Below, one piece after another: positions 35,233 to 45,032 of a stretch of DNA of 64,000 nt. The stretch comes from Prevotella sp. (GTDB lineage Bacteria; Bacteroidota; Bacteroidia; Bacteroidales; Bacteroidaceae). The notes under the pieces were generated by a model. It saw only the letters and a program-made list of their open reading frames with translations. It did not search any database and was not told where the DNA came from. Every line of letters starts with the position of its first letter. The stretch's first letter is position 1. The position numbers and the translations under genes were made by a program. The stretch lies in contig JAGCZA010000107.1 in assembly GCA_017960525.1 (NCBI GenBank), forward strand, positions 18,139-82,138, written 5' to 3'.

Positions 35233-35736
35233 ATGGTTTTCTCCAGTACACCTCTTGCATTCAATAATACAGAAACGGGCATTCGCATAGTTCGTGATAT
35301 TGATGAACGTATATCAATGCTTGACAATCTCGTGGAGTTAATTGTTTTCACACCACGGGGAGGTTTCGTTGGCGACCCTGATTTTGGATTTGAATATTGG
35401 AATCACGAGTATTCAAATGTACATCACCGTGAGTTTAATAACGAACAGACAGGAATGTCGTCCGCAGGACTTTATAACGAAATAACAAAGAAAGAATGTC
35501 AGGAAAGTATTCGACAGAGTTTATCCACATACGCCCCTCTGCTGAAAAATGTCACCGTTTCAATGGAATTAAATTCGGCCGAAGCAGAAAAACAGCGCAA
35601 AAAGAAAGTGCCGTCAAAATATGTTGTAACGTTAAAAGTGGATGGTACAATTGATGACGGATTGGGAACAACATGTCAATACGAGAAAAAAGTAATGTTC
35701 TTAATGGAACCTACAGCCAAAAAGTACAGAATATAA
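35233..35736 (+). CDS. tssE: TssE (gp25-like) baseplate subunit
   Basis: The 167-residue protein carries the gp25/TssE core: 'SMLDNLVELIVFTPRGGFVG' and 'DPDFGFEYWNHEYSN', then a helix ('ESIRQSLSTYAPLLKNVTV') and beta strands. In T4 phage and T6SS this protein sits at the sheath-initiating face of the baseplate. It is 7 nt after tssK and 9 nt before tssF. Confidence 0.85.
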   Translation: MVFSSTPLAFNNTETGIRIVRDIDERISMLDNLVELIVFTPRGGFVGDPDFGFEYWNHEYSNVHHREFNNEQTGMSSAGLYNEITKKECQESIRQSLSTYAPLLKNVTVSMELNSAEAEKQRKKKVPSKYVVTLKVDGTIDDGLGTTCQYEKKVMFLMEPTAKKYRI

Positions 35737-35745
35737 GATTGCCTC

Positions 35746-37536
35746 ATGGATATTGACGTAGAAAAAAGAGTTAACGAAGCAATAAGTCAATTGCGAACAT
35801 TATCAATACAGGACATTGACTTCAACCAAATGGATCCTGTGGCAAAAATGATGCTTATTGCTCTCGTCAATGAATGTCAAAAGATTCAAGACTATATTGA
35901 CGGGACAACGCAAAGAATTATAGATCGCTTTTGTACTGATTTTATTCCTTTTGAGAAGATTGAAGCGATTCCGGCGATCGCATTAGTGAATCCGACTTTT
36001 AAGCCTAAAAAGGATACAGGAATTGTCTCAGTAGGTACAGGGGCTTCATTTGCATATAAGACAGGCAATAGCAAACAGCCTTTAAATTATATTCCTCTTT
36101 TTAACACGTCGTTAATTCCACATACCGATTTATATGTTCTTACCCCCAATAGAATGACGTACAGTCAAGGGGAACGTCCAATCAGCATGGAGAGAAACAA
36201 TTGTGTGTGGGTAGGGATAACTACAAAAGCCGAAATAGAATGTATTAAAGGGTTATCGTTTCTTGTTACTGGTACAAATGGTATGCTGCCAGAACATATT
36301 TATGCAGGAATTGACAATCAAGAGATTGATTTCTCGACTATGTGTGAAATGGAGAACATTGAGATGGCAGAGCCATTTGATGCACAGCAGTCATCAAGCC
36401 AGTTCTTTTCATTCCTAAATGTTTGGAAAGAACATTTGTTGAACATGGAAGATGCGGCTCTTTTCTACTTAACTGATGAAACACATGACCGGGATTTATT
36501 TAAGCAACGCGCCTATCCGCGAGTGTTCCAGCAATGGCTTGAAGTTGAAGCATTAGATCGTTTTCAAGCTAACACATTGTGGTTGCAGTTAGTGTTCCCT
36601 GAGGGTTATGAAGTTCCAAATTCGTGCGGCATTACTGTGAATGTTTTACCTGTTGTAAATGTTGATGTCAATTGCCTGACCTTGACCCAGGCTTCACCTA
36701 TAGCGAAGTTGCAGAAGCAAGAAGATTCATATTTCTTGAAGATAATAGAGACTAGCTCTTCTTCTCACAAACAGGGTTTTAATATGTCCTCAGAAGATAT
36801 TATCATTCGTGATTTTGACGCATCTTGCTACCATAATGGAGACCTTTATAGGGATGTAAGGAACTTGTATAACAAGTTTATAGATGATTATTATGCCTTT
36901 ATAGATTATAATGGCATCAAGGATGGCGAAGTCTTAAAACAACTTCGAGAAACGATTAATCGACTTGGAAAAAGTGTTGGCGATAAAAATTCAAAATTCA
37001 GATTCGACAGTGGCACATACGTCATGAAGAATATGAATCAATATCCACCAACGACCTCTACGAAGGTTAGTTATATGACAACACAAGGGAAAGTAGGTAA
37101 TTCTCCGCAAATTGGAGAGACAATGGAAAATAAGAAACTGCCAGCAATAGAACAGAAAACAGCCGTTGTTGTATCTGCAATAGGAGGTGCCGATAAAGCT
37201 TCTGCTGATGAGAGATATGAACAATTACGCTATTATTCCTTGACACGTGATCGTCTTTATACCAAGATGGACATTGAAGCATTCTTAAGAAAGGAAATTA
37301 TGGCCGAGTTTGGAAAAGAGGAGTTTAAGCGTATCTTCATCAAAATAAATATAGAAGGAACTAGTGGCGCATCATCACTACGGCGAGGACTATACATTGA
37401 CATTGAGTTCAAAGACAAAAAGAACTATGAAAAGGCTGTTACTGGGTGTTTTGACAAACTAATGAAACAAAAAATAGACGGAAAGGCATGTATTTCGATG
37501 CCGATAAATGTCGGGTTAAAGAGTATGGAAATTTAG
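35746..37536 (+). CDS. tssF: TssF baseplate subunit
   Basis: The 596-residue protein fits TssF in length and sequence: 'RFCTDFIPFEKIEAIPAIAL' followed by 'VNPTF', 'LYVLTPNRM', and a C-terminal gp6/gpJ-like 'YYSLTRDRLYTKMDIEAFLR'. It forms the baseplate wedge with TssG, TssE and TssK. Start and stop are tightly packed with neighbours. Confidence 0.87.
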   Translation: MDIDVEKRVNEAISQLRTLSIQDIDFNQMDPVAKMMLIALVNECQKIQDYIDGTTQRIIDRFCTDFIPFEKIEAIPAIALVNPTFKPKKDTGIVSVGTGASFAYKTGNSKQPLNYIPLFNTSLIPHTDLYVLTPNRMTYSQGERPISMERNNCVWVGITTKAEIECIKGLSFLVTGTNGMLPEHIYAGIDNQEIDFSTMCEMENIEMAEPFDAQQSSSQFFSFLNVWKEHLLNMEDAALFYLTDETHDRDLFKQRAYPRVFQQWLEVEALDRFQANTLWLQLVFPEGYEVPNSCGITVNVLPVVNVDVNCLTLTQASPIAKLQKQEDSYFLKIIETSSSSHKQGFNMSSEDIIIRDFDASCYHNGDLYRDVRNLYNKFIDDYYAFIDYNGIKDGEVLKQLRETINRLGKSVGDKNSKFRFDSGTYVMKNMNQYPPTTSTKVSYMTTQGKVGNSPQIGETMENKKLPAIEQKTAVVVSAIGGADKASADERYEQLRYYSLTRDRLYTKMDIEAFLRKEIMAEFGKEEFKRIFIKINIEGTSGASSLRRGLYIDIEFKDKKNYEKAVTGCFDKLMKQKIDGKACISMPINVGLKSMEI

Positions 37537-37539
37537 CGT

Positions 37540-38667
37540 ATGTATTTACAACGTAGCAATGTATATAACAAAGATGTAGAAGCTGTTCAAACCATGCTTA
37601 ATGCGGCTTTATCACTAGAACGGTATAGAGGGAAATGGCAAAGAATCAAAGCAGATGGTTATTATGGCCCTGAAACAGAAAAAGCAGTACGCGCATTCCA
37701 AGGTAGTCATAATCCCCGAATAGACCAAACAGGCATTGTAGGAGATACTACCTATAATGCACTGAAACAGACTGGTCCTTTTTTAAGTGCGGCATCTCCT
37801 CGATGCTACATATCTGCCGCACCTTCATCGATTATAAAAGCGGCTCCCACAAGCCCTTATAAACCATTGCCAGTGAAAGATACTTTAAAGTCGGCCTACG
37901 GAGTAGGTTCTAAAGCAATAAATGGAGCATATACGGTCGAGAAAATGGTAACATCCTCGAAAGGAGAAGCAAGACTTGCCTATATTCTTAGCAAATGGGA
38001 AGAGGTGCTTACCGAACAGCACCAAGGACTGTTGCGAAGATTGAACAAGTTCCCTGCCAAGAAAGCAATGAGAACACGTAATATTATGCGACAGATGGCT
38101 AGTTGTCAGAAATTTCTGCAAAAAGCAAATCGGTTTGGGATAGTAAGTGCTACAAAAGAGTTCGGAGACAAACTGACGAAAAAAGAGGCAATCGAATGTA
38201 TCAAGGAATTTAGTGAGATGATAAAGAACAGTCCGGTTACTAAAGGACTTTCAGCCATGAATAAGATACTATCGAAAGTAAAAGCCATAATTAAGCCCGT
38301 GATAGACATTCTTAATAAGATTCCAGGGCTGAAGTATCTTTCAGTTATAGAAAAAATCATCAAAGCAACAAAAACAATGATACAAGGAGATTTCGAATAC
38401 GCATTTGCTCTATACATGGATGGTATTCGTGAACTTGTGGAACAAATTGTAATTGATGCAATTGTTGCAGCTCTCGTGGCTCTTGGTGGATGGGTGGCAT
38501 TGGTAGTAGCTATTATTGTTATTATTATCGCTCTTATTGTGGATTACTTCTGGTTTTCAGATAATCCAGGAGAAGCACTGACGGATAAGTATCTTGGATT
38601 ATCTACACATAACTATATGGTTGAAAATGCTCGCGCAACCCATAGAATAATAAACGGAACTCATTGA
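37540..38667 (+). CDS. Peptidoglycan-binding protein with hydrophobic C-terminal segment
   Basis: The 375-residue protein opens with a PG_binding_1 domain ('VEAVQTMLNAALSLERYRGK', 'DGYYGPETEKAVRAFQ'), then a Pro/Ser linker, a helical basic middle and a long hydrophobic run ('IVAALVALGGWVALVVAIIV' continuing for about 15 residues) near 310-345. There is no cleavable signal peptide at the N-terminus. Two readings fit: an inner-membrane/cell-wall component of the machine, or a pore-forming T6SS effector with a colicin-like hydrophobic hairpin. Position among structural genes favours the first slightly. Confidence 0.6.
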   Translation: MYLQRSNVYNKDVEAVQTMLNAALSLERYRGKWQRIKADGYYGPETEKAVRAFQGSHNPRIDQTGIVGDTTYNALKQTGPFLSAASPRCYISAAPSSIIKAAPTSPYKPLPVKDTLKSAYGVGSKAINGAYTVEKMVTSSKGEARLAYILSKWEEVLTEQHQGLLRRLNKFPAKKAMRTRNIMRQMASCQKFLQKANRFGIVSATKEFGDKLTKKEAIECIKEFSEMIKNSPVTKGLSAMNKILSKVKAIIKPVIDILNKIPGLKYLSVIEKIIKATKTMIQGDFEYAFALYMDGIRELVEQIVIDAIVAALVALGGWVALVVAIIVIIIALIVDYFWFSDNPGEALTDKYLGLSTHNYMVENARATHRIINGTH

Positions 38668-38670
38668 TAT

Positions 38671-39672
38671 ATGCTAAAGAATCCCTCTATAGTCGTTTCA
38701 GGGGGCATCATAGCCTGCATATTATGCTTGCTGCCATTGAACTTTTCTGCACAAACATCTTCCGACATACAATCTTATGTTGCCCAATTTAAACAAATTG
38801 CATTAGAACAAGAAAAAACATATGGTGTTCCTGCACCAATAACGTTAGCACAAGGAATATTGGAGTCTGGAGCGGGAAGAAGTGGACTAACACGAAATGC
38901 TAACAACCATTTTGGCATTAAAGCATATGGAGGGTGGACTGGTAGAATTTACCTTGCTTGGGATGATGAAGCAACAAAAAGTAAATTCAGGTGGTACAAT
39001 TCTGCATCTGAGTCATTTAGAGATCATTCCTTGTTTTTGAAAAACAATAGCAGATATAGGTCTCTATTTTCAAAAAGTATATATGACTATCGAGGATGGG
39101 CAAATGGACTTCAAAGAGCTGGATATGCAACATCTCCTACTTACGCAAAGGCGTTGATTGGTTATATTGACACTTACAAGTTATATGCAATTAATGGAGG
39201 CGTAAAACTACGGCCAGGAAAGACAATAACCATAACAAAGACTATTACAAAAGAAGAACTTGTTGGACGTAAGGATTTGCAATTAGAAGAAACTGAAGAA
39301 TCGGAAGAACAAGAGTCTTTTGAGAAAACTATTCTGAAGTTTGTTGTTGAAATAAATGGTGTCAGATGTACAATACTTTATCCAGGTGAAACTCTATCGT
39401 CAATTGCCATGAAGTATGACATTTCAAAAAGAGATTTGTTGCTTTTCAATGAAACTACAAGTGAGAACGATTTCCAAGAAGGTGATATAGTTTTCTTGGG
39501 TAAGAAAAAGAAAAAGTACGAGGGTGCACAAGATTTTTATCGTGCAAAAGAAGGGGAGTCATTGTACACCATATCCCAACGATTTGGAATAAAACTAGCC
39601 AATCTGAGCAAAATGAATCTTAAAGATTCATTCTCACTTCTGTCTGAGGGTGAAAAATTGAGATTGAAATAG
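38671..39672 (+). CDS. Secreted glucosaminidase with two LysM domains
   Basis: The 333-residue protein has a signal-like N-terminus, a GH73-type glucosaminidase domain ('PITLAQGILESGAGRSGLTR' with catalytic Glu65, then 'NNHFGIKAY') and two LysM repeats ('YPGETLSSIAMKYDISKRDL', 'KEGESLYTISQRFGIKLANL'). It cuts peptidoglycan glycans. As last gene of the T6SS run it probably opens the wall for assembly of the machine, as dedicated hydrolases do in other T6SS. It converges on yigZ with a 5-nt gap and no clear terminator. Confidence 0.85.
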   Translation: MLKNPSIVVSGGIIACILCLLPLNFSAQTSSDIQSYVAQFKQIALEQEKTYGVPAPITLAQGILESGAGRSGLTRNANNHFGIKAYGGWTGRIYLAWDDEATKSKFRWYNSASESFRDHSLFLKNNSRYRSLFSKSIYDYRGWANGLQRAGYATSPTYAKALIGYIDTYKLYAINGGVKLRPGKTITITKTITKEELVGRKDLQLEETEESEEQESFEKTILKFVVEINGVRCTILYPGETLSSIAMKYDISKRDLLLFNETTSENDFQEGDIVFLGKKKKKYEGAQDFYRAKEGESLYTISQRFGIKLANLSKMNLKDSFSLLSEGEKLRLK

Positions 39673-39677
39673 CACTA

Positions 39678-40262
39678 TTATGCAAACGATAGTTGCTCCA
39701 ACCGCTGGCGCAGCCTTGAAGCCTCGCTCTGGCGTATAGACAGGCAGATGTGGCAGGTATTGTCGAAGGTTTGGCTGACGATGCGCGGCTGCATTTCCTT
39801 GACCACGCGCATCACGTCGTTCATCATCGTGTAGGGGAAACTGTAGTCCACCCGCTCCTCCACCTGGCGCTGCTCTGTCTTGGCGTGGGCGAGCGCGTCG
39901 GCAGCCGCCTGGCGGTAGGCCACAATCAGGCCGCCAGTACCCAGGTTCACACCGCCGTAGTAGCGCACCACCACGATGAGTATGTCGGTGAGTCCCTGAC
40001 TGTTAATCTGGCCCAGGATGGGCTTGCCCGCCGTCGACGAGGGTTCCCCGTCGTCGTTGGCGCGGAAGATGTTGCGCTCCGCCCCAAGCATATAGGCGTA
40101 GCACACGTGGCGTGCGTCGTAGTAGCGCTTGCGGTAGCCGTCAACGATGGCTTTCACCTCGTCGGCGGTCTCCACGTGGTGGGCGAAGGCCAGGAAGCGG
40201 CTCCGCTTCTCAGAGTAGAATCCCTCGGCCACAGTGCTGATAGTCGTATATTCGTCTGGCAT
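39678..40262 (-). CDS. YigZ/IMPACT family protein
   Basis: The 194-residue protein shows the UPF0029/IMPACT core: 'KRSRFLAFAHHVETADEVKA', 'DARHVCYAYMLG', 'DDGEPSSTAGKPILGQINSQ', 'VVVRYYGGVNLGTGGLIVAY'. The biochemical role in bacteria is not settled. GC content jumps here compared with the neighbouring T6SS genes, marking the island edge. Confidence 0.93.
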   Translation of the reverse strand: MPDEYTTISTVAEGFYSEKRSRFLAFAHHVETADEVKAIVDGYRKRYYDARHVCYAYMLGAERNIFRANDDGEPSSTAGKPILGQINSQGLTDILIVVVRYYGGVNLGTGGLIVAYRQAAADALAHAKTEQRQVEERVDYSFPYTMMNDVMRVVKEMQPRIVSQTFDNTCHICLSIRQSEASRLRQRLEQLSFA

Positions 40263-40284
40263 AATGTTTTTCGGATGTGCGCTG

Positions 40285-40316
40285 CAAAGTTACACTTTTT
40301 TCCCAAAATGACAAAA
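40285..40316 (-). promoter_or_regulatory. Promoter for the YigZ-family gene
   Basis: Minus-strand -7 box TAACTTTG (40285-40292) with TTTTG (40312-40316) 19 nt further upstream; about 25 nt before the start codon. Confidence 0.7.
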
Positions 40317-40342
40317 GGAAAAGCCACTTTCTTATGGACTGA

Positions 40343-40374
40343 TTTGGCCAATTCACATAAAAGTCGTAACTTTG
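40343..40374 (+). promoter_or_regulatory. Promoter for prfC
   Basis: -33 element TTTG (40343-40346) and -7 box TAACTTTG (40367-40374) with a 20-nt spacer, 20 nt before the prfC start. Confidence 0.75.
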
Positions 40375-40393
40375 CGGCCAAATTGCTTAAAGT

Positions 40394-41965
40394 ATGAACC
40401 AAGAGATAGAACGCAGGCGGACATTCGCCATCATTTCGCACCCCGATGCCGGCAAGACCACGCTGACGGAGAAATTCCTGCTCTTCGGCGGACAGATTCA
40501 GGTGGCCGGCGCAGTAAAGAGCAACAAAATCAAGAAGACGGCCACCTCCGACTGGATGGACATCGAGAAGCAGCGCGGCATCTCCGTGTCTACGTCGGTG
40601 ATGGAGTTTGACTATTTGGACTATAAGGTGAACATCCTCGATACGCCTGGCCACCAGGACTTTGCGGAGGACACCTTCCGCACACTGACCGCCGTCGACT
40701 CGGCCATCATCGTGGTGGACGGGGCAAAGGGTGTGGAGACGCAGACGCGCAAACTGATAACTGTCTGCCGGATGAGGAAGACGCCCGTCATCATCTTCAT
40801 CAACAAGATGGACCGCGAGGGCCGCGACCCCTTCGACCTGCTCGACGAACTGGAACAGGAACTGGAAATCAAGGTGCGCCCACTCAGCTGGCCCATCAAC
40901 CAAGGGGCGAAATTCAAAGGTGTCTATAACATCTACGAAGAGAAACTCGACCTCTTCACCCCCGACAAACAGCGCGTCACGGAGAAAGTTTCCGTGGACA
41001 TCAGTTCCCCCGACCTCGATGCCCGCGTCGGCGAAAGCGATGCCGAGAAGCTGCGCGAGGACTTGGAACTGGTGGAGGGCGTCTACCCGGAGTTCGACGT
41101 CGAGACCTATCGTTCTGCCGAAGTGGCTCCCGTTTTCTTCGGATCGGCCCTAAACAACTTCGGCGTGCAGGAACTGCTCAACTGCTTCGTCGAGATTGCC
41201 CCGTCGCCCCGCCCCACAAAGGCCGAGGAGCGCGACGTGCAGCCTGAGGAACCGAAGTTCACAGGCTTTATCTTCAAGATAACGGCCAATATCGACCCCA
41301 ACCACCGCTCGTGCATCGCCTTCTGCAAGGTGTGCAGCGGCAAGTTCCAGCGCAACCAGCCCTATCTGCACGTGCGCCAAGGGAAGACGCTGCGCTTCAC
41401 TTCACCAACGCAGTTTATGGCCCAGCGCAAAAGCACCATCGACGAGGCGTGGCCAGGCGACATCGTGGGTCTGCCCGACACCGGCGGCATGTTCAAGATT
41501 GGCGACACGCTGACCGAGGGTGAACAGCTGCACTTCCGGGGCTTGCCCAGCTTCTCACCGGAAATGTTCAAGTACATCGAGAACGATGACCCGATGAAGA
41601 CCAAGCAGTTGCAGAAGGGCATCGACCAGCTGATGGACGAGGGCGTGGCCCAGCTGTTCGTCAACCAGTTCAACAACCGCAAGATCATCGGCACCGTCGG
41701 CCAGCTCCAGTTCGAGGTCATCCAGTACCGATTGGAGAACGAGTACAATGCCAAGTGCCGCTGGGAGCCGGTCCACCTCTACAAGGCCTGCTGGATCTCC
41801 TCCGACGACGAGGACGAACTGGAGGCCTTCAAGAAGCGCAAGTACCAGTATATGGCCAAGGACAAGGAGGGCCGCGACGTCTTCCTCGCCGACTCCGGCT
41901 ACATGCTCCAGATGGCCCAGCAGGACTTCAAGCACATCCAGTTCCACTTCACCTCAGAATTTTGA
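40394..41965 (+). CDS. prfC: Peptide chain release factor 3
   Basis: The 523-residue translational GTPase recycles RF1/RF2 after peptide release. G1 is '[10 protein letters not shown]', G3 'DTPGHQDF', G4 '[20 protein letters not shown]'; the RF3-specific '[20 protein letters not shown]' and '[11 protein letters not shown]' follow G1. Full family length, own promoter, divergent from yigZ. Confidence 0.97.
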   Translation: MNQEIERRRTFAIISHPDAGKTTLTEKFLLFGGQIQVAGAVKSNKIKKTATSDWMDIEKQRGISVSTSVMEFDYLDYKVNILDTPGHQDFAEDTFRTLTAVDSAIIVVDGAKGVETQTRKLITVCRMRKTPVIIFINKMDREGRDPFDLLDELEQELEIKVRPLSWPINQGAKFKGVYNIYEEKLDLFTPDKQRVTEKVSVDISSPDLDARVGESDAEKLREDLELVEGVYPEFDVETYRSAEVAPVFFGSALNNFGVQELLNCFVEIAPSPRPTKAEERDVQPEEPKFTGFIFKITANIDPNHRSCIAFCKVCSGKFQRNQPYLHVRQGKTLRFTSPTQFMAQRKSTIDEAWPGDIVGLPDTGGMFKIGDTLTEGEQLHFRGLPSFSPEMFKYIENDDPMKTKQLQKGIDQLMDEGVAQLFVNQFNNRKIIGTVGQLQFEVIQYRLENEYNAKCRWEPVHLYKACWISSDDEDELEAFKKRKYQYMAKDKEGRDVFLADSGYMLQMAQQDFKHIQFHFTSEF

Positions 41966-42008
41966 CTGCACAGCCCCAAGAGTGACGAACTGTTTTGCCG
42001 TAGAAATC

Positions 42009-43100
42009 ATGAAAAGTAAACCATTCTTTAGGCTTTCCGCATTCCTCCTTTGCCTCTTCTTGGTAGCAATGCCAAACGGCGTTGGTGCATATCACTATTC
42101 TATGTACCCGCCGTTTATAAGAGAAATCGCCCACGACCAAAACAATCTTTATTTGGCTACGACAAAAGGGCTGGTGGTGATGGACAAAAATGACTTTAGC
42201 CAGACCCTCCACACTCCTGGATATGTTTATAGCGTGGCTCTGCACGATGGGGTTCTTTGGTTTGGGCAGGAGAATGGATGGATGACTGCAATTAGTGAAG
42301 GCAACACGTATAGTTTCCAGATAGATGTTTGGCCTAAAGGTTATATGCCCGACAACCTTCAAAAGATTGCTTTTAGCAATACTGGCAAAATGTTCTTGGC
42401 AAAAATGGACTTCCTTTTTGTTGTTGAAGACGAGAAAGTTGTGGATTATTACCAGATTCCTTTTGCAGTAGCAGAGGAAATGATTTCCGATATGGAATTT
42501 GACTCTACCGGGGCCCTTTGGATTTCCAGCCAAGGCGGCGTGCATGACTCGGCGCTTTGCTGCTATACCGACGACTACGGCCTATGGTTCGTGCTGAAAA
42601 GTTTCCCTTGCTCAGAATTTAGTGGAGGTACAAATTCATTGGCTGTGGACAAAGACGACAATGTGTGGTTCGAGGCACAGGGAAGGTTGATGAAGTTTGA
42701 TGGCAGGACTTTTACTACAGTTTGTGGGGGCAATGCTGCCGTTTTGGACTTCGACGACAACGGTGTGTTGTGGGGGCTGGCGTCTAAAGGCTATTTGCGA
42801 GCATACGAGGGAGACTCGTGGACAGACTATTACTTCACTCTGGGCGAGAAAGAAGAAGCCCATTGCATGGACATTGACGGCGACACCATATACGTTGGCA
42901 CCAACAAACGCCTGCTGGTGTTCCACGATGGCCAGTTCGCCAGCGTGGAGATTGCCCCTGAAGCAACAGGCATCCAAGACGTGGACACGGACAAGAAAAG
43001 CGAAAACGGCAAACAGACATTCAACCTTGCGGGGCAGCAGACGAGCCGTTCTCACAAGGGACTGAAAATCACAAAAGGAACAAGACATATTGAAAAATAA
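42009..43100 (+). CDS. Secreted beta-propeller-like protein with C-terminal sorting-type motif
   Basis: I start at ATG 42009 (363 residues), where a signal peptide follows (MKSKPFFRLSAFLLCLFLVA); the longer open frame overlaps prfC. Repeats of the kind 'NNLYLATTKGLVVMDKNDFS', 'TGALWISSQGGVHDS' and 'NGVLWGLASKGYLRAYEG' resemble two-component-regulator propeller blades. The end 'FNLAGQQTSRSHKGLKITKG' matches the C-terminal motif shared by many Prevotella secreted proteins. No catalytic motif was seen; function unknown. Confidence 0.75.
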   Translation: MKSKPFFRLSAFLLCLFLVAMPNGVGAYHYSMYPPFIREIAHDQNNLYLATTKGLVVMDKNDFSQTLHTPGYVYSVALHDGVLWFGQENGWMTAISEGNTYSFQIDVWPKGYMPDNLQKIAFSNTGKMFLAKMDFLFVVEDEKVVDYYQIPFAVAEEMISDMEFDSTGALWISSQGGVHDSALCCYTDDYGLWFVLKSFPCSEFSGGTNSLAVDKDDNVWFEAQGRLMKFDGRTFTTVCGGNAAVLDFDDNGVLWGLASKGYLRAYEGDSWTDYYFTLGEKEEAHCMDIDGDTIYVGTNKRLLVFHDGQFASVEIAPEATGIQDVDTDKKSENGKQTFNLAGQQTSRSHKGLKITKGTRHIEK

Positions 43101-43117
43101 AAACAACAAAGAGACTT

Positions 43118-44305
43118 ATGAAACAGATTACAGAGAACATTTACTATGTCGGCGTGAACGACCGCAACAAGACGCTCTTCGAGGGACTGTGGCCCCTGCC
43201 GCAGGGCGTGAGCTACAATGCCTACTTGGTGGTGGGCGAGAAGGTGGCACTCATCGACACCGTCGAGGTCGATTTCTTTATGCCCTTCCTGGAGAACATC
43301 CGCGAGGTGCTGGGCGACCGCCCCATCGACTACGTGGTGGTGAACCACATGGAGCCTGACCACAGCGGCTCGCTGGCCTTGCTCCGACAGTTCTACCCCG
43401 CCATCGAAATCATCGGCAACAAGAAAACCTTCGACATGCTCGGCGGGTTCTACCACCTGACCACAGGCCTGAAAGAGGTGAAAAACGGCGATTCCATCGA
43501 ACTTGGAGGCCTCACCCTGAACTTCGTCCTCACCCCGATGGTCCACTGGCCAGAGACGATGATGACCCTCTGCGGCAATGTCCTCTTCAGCGGCGATGCT
43601 TTCGGCTGCTTTGGCGCCCTCAACGGTGCTATCATCGACGAGCGGATGAACTGCGACGTGTTCTGGGGCGAAATGGAGCGCTACTACTCCAACATCGTGG
43701 GCAAATACGGCACACCCGTGCAGATGGCCCTGAAGAAGCTGGCCGGCTTCACCCCCGACTACATCTGCTCCACCCACGGCCCCGTCTGGCACGAGCACGT
43801 GGCTCGCGTCATCGCCCTCTACGACCGCCTGTCGCGCTACGAAGCCGCTCCTGGCCTGGTCATTTGCTACGGCACCATGTACGGCAATACCGAGCGGGCC
43901 GCCGAGGTCATCGCACGCGCAGCCAGCGAGGCCGGCGTGAAGGACATCGTGATGCACAACGTGTCGAAGAGCCACCACTCCTACATCATCCGCGACGTGT
44001 TCCGCTACCGTGGCCTCATCGTGGGCGCACCGACCTACAACACCGGCCTTTACCACGAGATGAACGTGCTGCTCGACGAACTGTCGCAGAAGGACATCAA
44101 GGGCCGTCTCTTCGGCTGGTTCGGCAGCTACGGCTGGGCCTCAAAAGCCGTCAGCGAGATTGCCCGCTGGAACGACGAGCGCCTGAAGTACGAACCCGTA
44201 GGCACCCCCGTGGAAATCCGCCAGTCGCTCACCCCAGAGACCACCGCCCAGTGCGAAGCCCTCGGCCACGCTATGGCCGAGCGACTGCTGGAGGCCGCCA
44301 AATAA
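43118..44305 (+). CDS. FprA-type flavodiiron protein
   Basis: The 395-residue protein has a metallo-beta-lactamase-like diiron domain ('VVNHMEPDHSGSLALL' with H77, E79, D81, H82) and a flavodoxin domain ('VICYGTMYGNTERAAEVIAR', 'VGAPTYNTGLYHEMNVLLDE'). Such enzymes reduce O2 or NO to protect anaerobes. No rubredoxin domain is fused and no partner gene is adjacent. Confidence 0.93.
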   Translation: MKQITENIYYVGVNDRNKTLFEGLWPLPQGVSYNAYLVVGEKVALIDTVEVDFFMPFLENIREVLGDRPIDYVVVNHMEPDHSGSLALLRQFYPAIEIIGNKKTFDMLGGFYHLTTGLKEVKNGDSIELGGLTLNFVLTPMVHWPETMMTLCGNVLFSGDAFGCFGALNGAIIDERMNCDVFWGEMERYYSNIVGKYGTPVQMALKKLAGFTPDYICSTHGPVWHEHVARVIALYDRLSRYEAAPGLVICYGTMYGNTERAAEVIARAASEAGVKDIVMHNVSKSHHSYIIRDVFRYRGLIVGAPTYNTGLYHEMNVLLDELSQKDIKGRLFGWFGSYGWASKAVSEIARWNDERLKYEPVGTPVEIRQSLTPETTAQCEALGHAMAERLLEAAK

Positions 44306-44350
44306 TCGAATAAAGCTTTTTGAATAAGACGAAAAATGTGACAAGTAGTT

Positions 44351-45028
44351 ATGAAGAAACTATTCAGTGTTTTATTATTTGCAGCACTCTGCCTGGCATC
44401 CGCTATGGCGCAGGTGAAGAGTGTGTCGGTGCTGGGCGACAGTTACTCCACCTTCGAGGGCTACATCACGCCTGCCACCAACGAAATGTGGTATTTCACC
44501 AACACAATGGGAGGACGCACCGACGTGACCGACGTGCGCCAAACCTGGTGGCACCAACTCATCACCCAGAAAGGGTGGAAACTCTGCGTGAACAACTCGT
44601 ACAGCGGCTCCACCATCTGCTTTACAGGCTACAACGGCGACGACTACTCGGCCCGCTCGTTCATCACCCGCGCCGACAACTTGGGCTGCCCCGACATCAT
44701 TTTCATCTTCGGGGCCACTAACGACAGTTGGGCCAACTCGCCCATCGGCGACTTCAAGTACAAGGACTTCAAAGGCATCGACCTGTGGAGTTTCCGTCCG
44801 GCTTTGGCACGCCTGCTCGACTATATGACCGCCCGCTACATAGGCACCAAAATTTACTTCATCCTCAACGACGGTCTGAAGCCCGAAATCAACGAGTCAG
44901 TGAAAACCATCTGCCAGCACTATGATGTGGATGTCATCACCCTGGAGGGCATCGACAAGAAGTCGGGCCACCCCTCCATCAGGGGTATGCAGCAGATTGC
45001 CAAACAGATAGAAAACTACGTAAAGTGA
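44351..45028 (+). CDS. Secreted SGNH/GDSL hydrolase
   Basis: The 225-residue protein has a signal peptide (MKKLFSVLLFAALCLASAMA), block I 'SVLGDSYSTFEGY' with the nucleophile Ser, and 'FGATNDSWANSP' as block III-like GxxND. The C-terminal 'SGHPSIRGMQQIA' supplies the likely catalytic His. This fold covers esterases and carbohydrate deacetylases; the substrate is not visible. Confidence 0.85.
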   Translation: MKKLFSVLLFAALCLASAMAQVKSVSVLGDSYSTFEGYITPATNEMWYFTNTMGGRTDVTDVRQTWWHQLITQKGWKLCVNNSYSGSTICFTGYNGDDYSARSFITRADNLGCPDIIFIFGATNDSWANSPIGDFKYKDFKGIDLWSFRPALARLLDYMTARYIGTKIYFILNDGLKPEINESVKTICQHYDVDVITLEGIDKKSGHPSIRGMQQIAKQIENYVK

Positions 45029-45032
45029 GCCG

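Noticed and set aside
41748-42008. Extension of the propeller-like gene into prfC
   Set aside because: Overlaps the well-conserved prfC end; signal peptide begins at ATG 42009.
43052-44056. 334-codon minus-strand frame opposite the flavodiiron gene
   Set aside because: Antisense of a gene with intact diiron and flavodoxin motifs.
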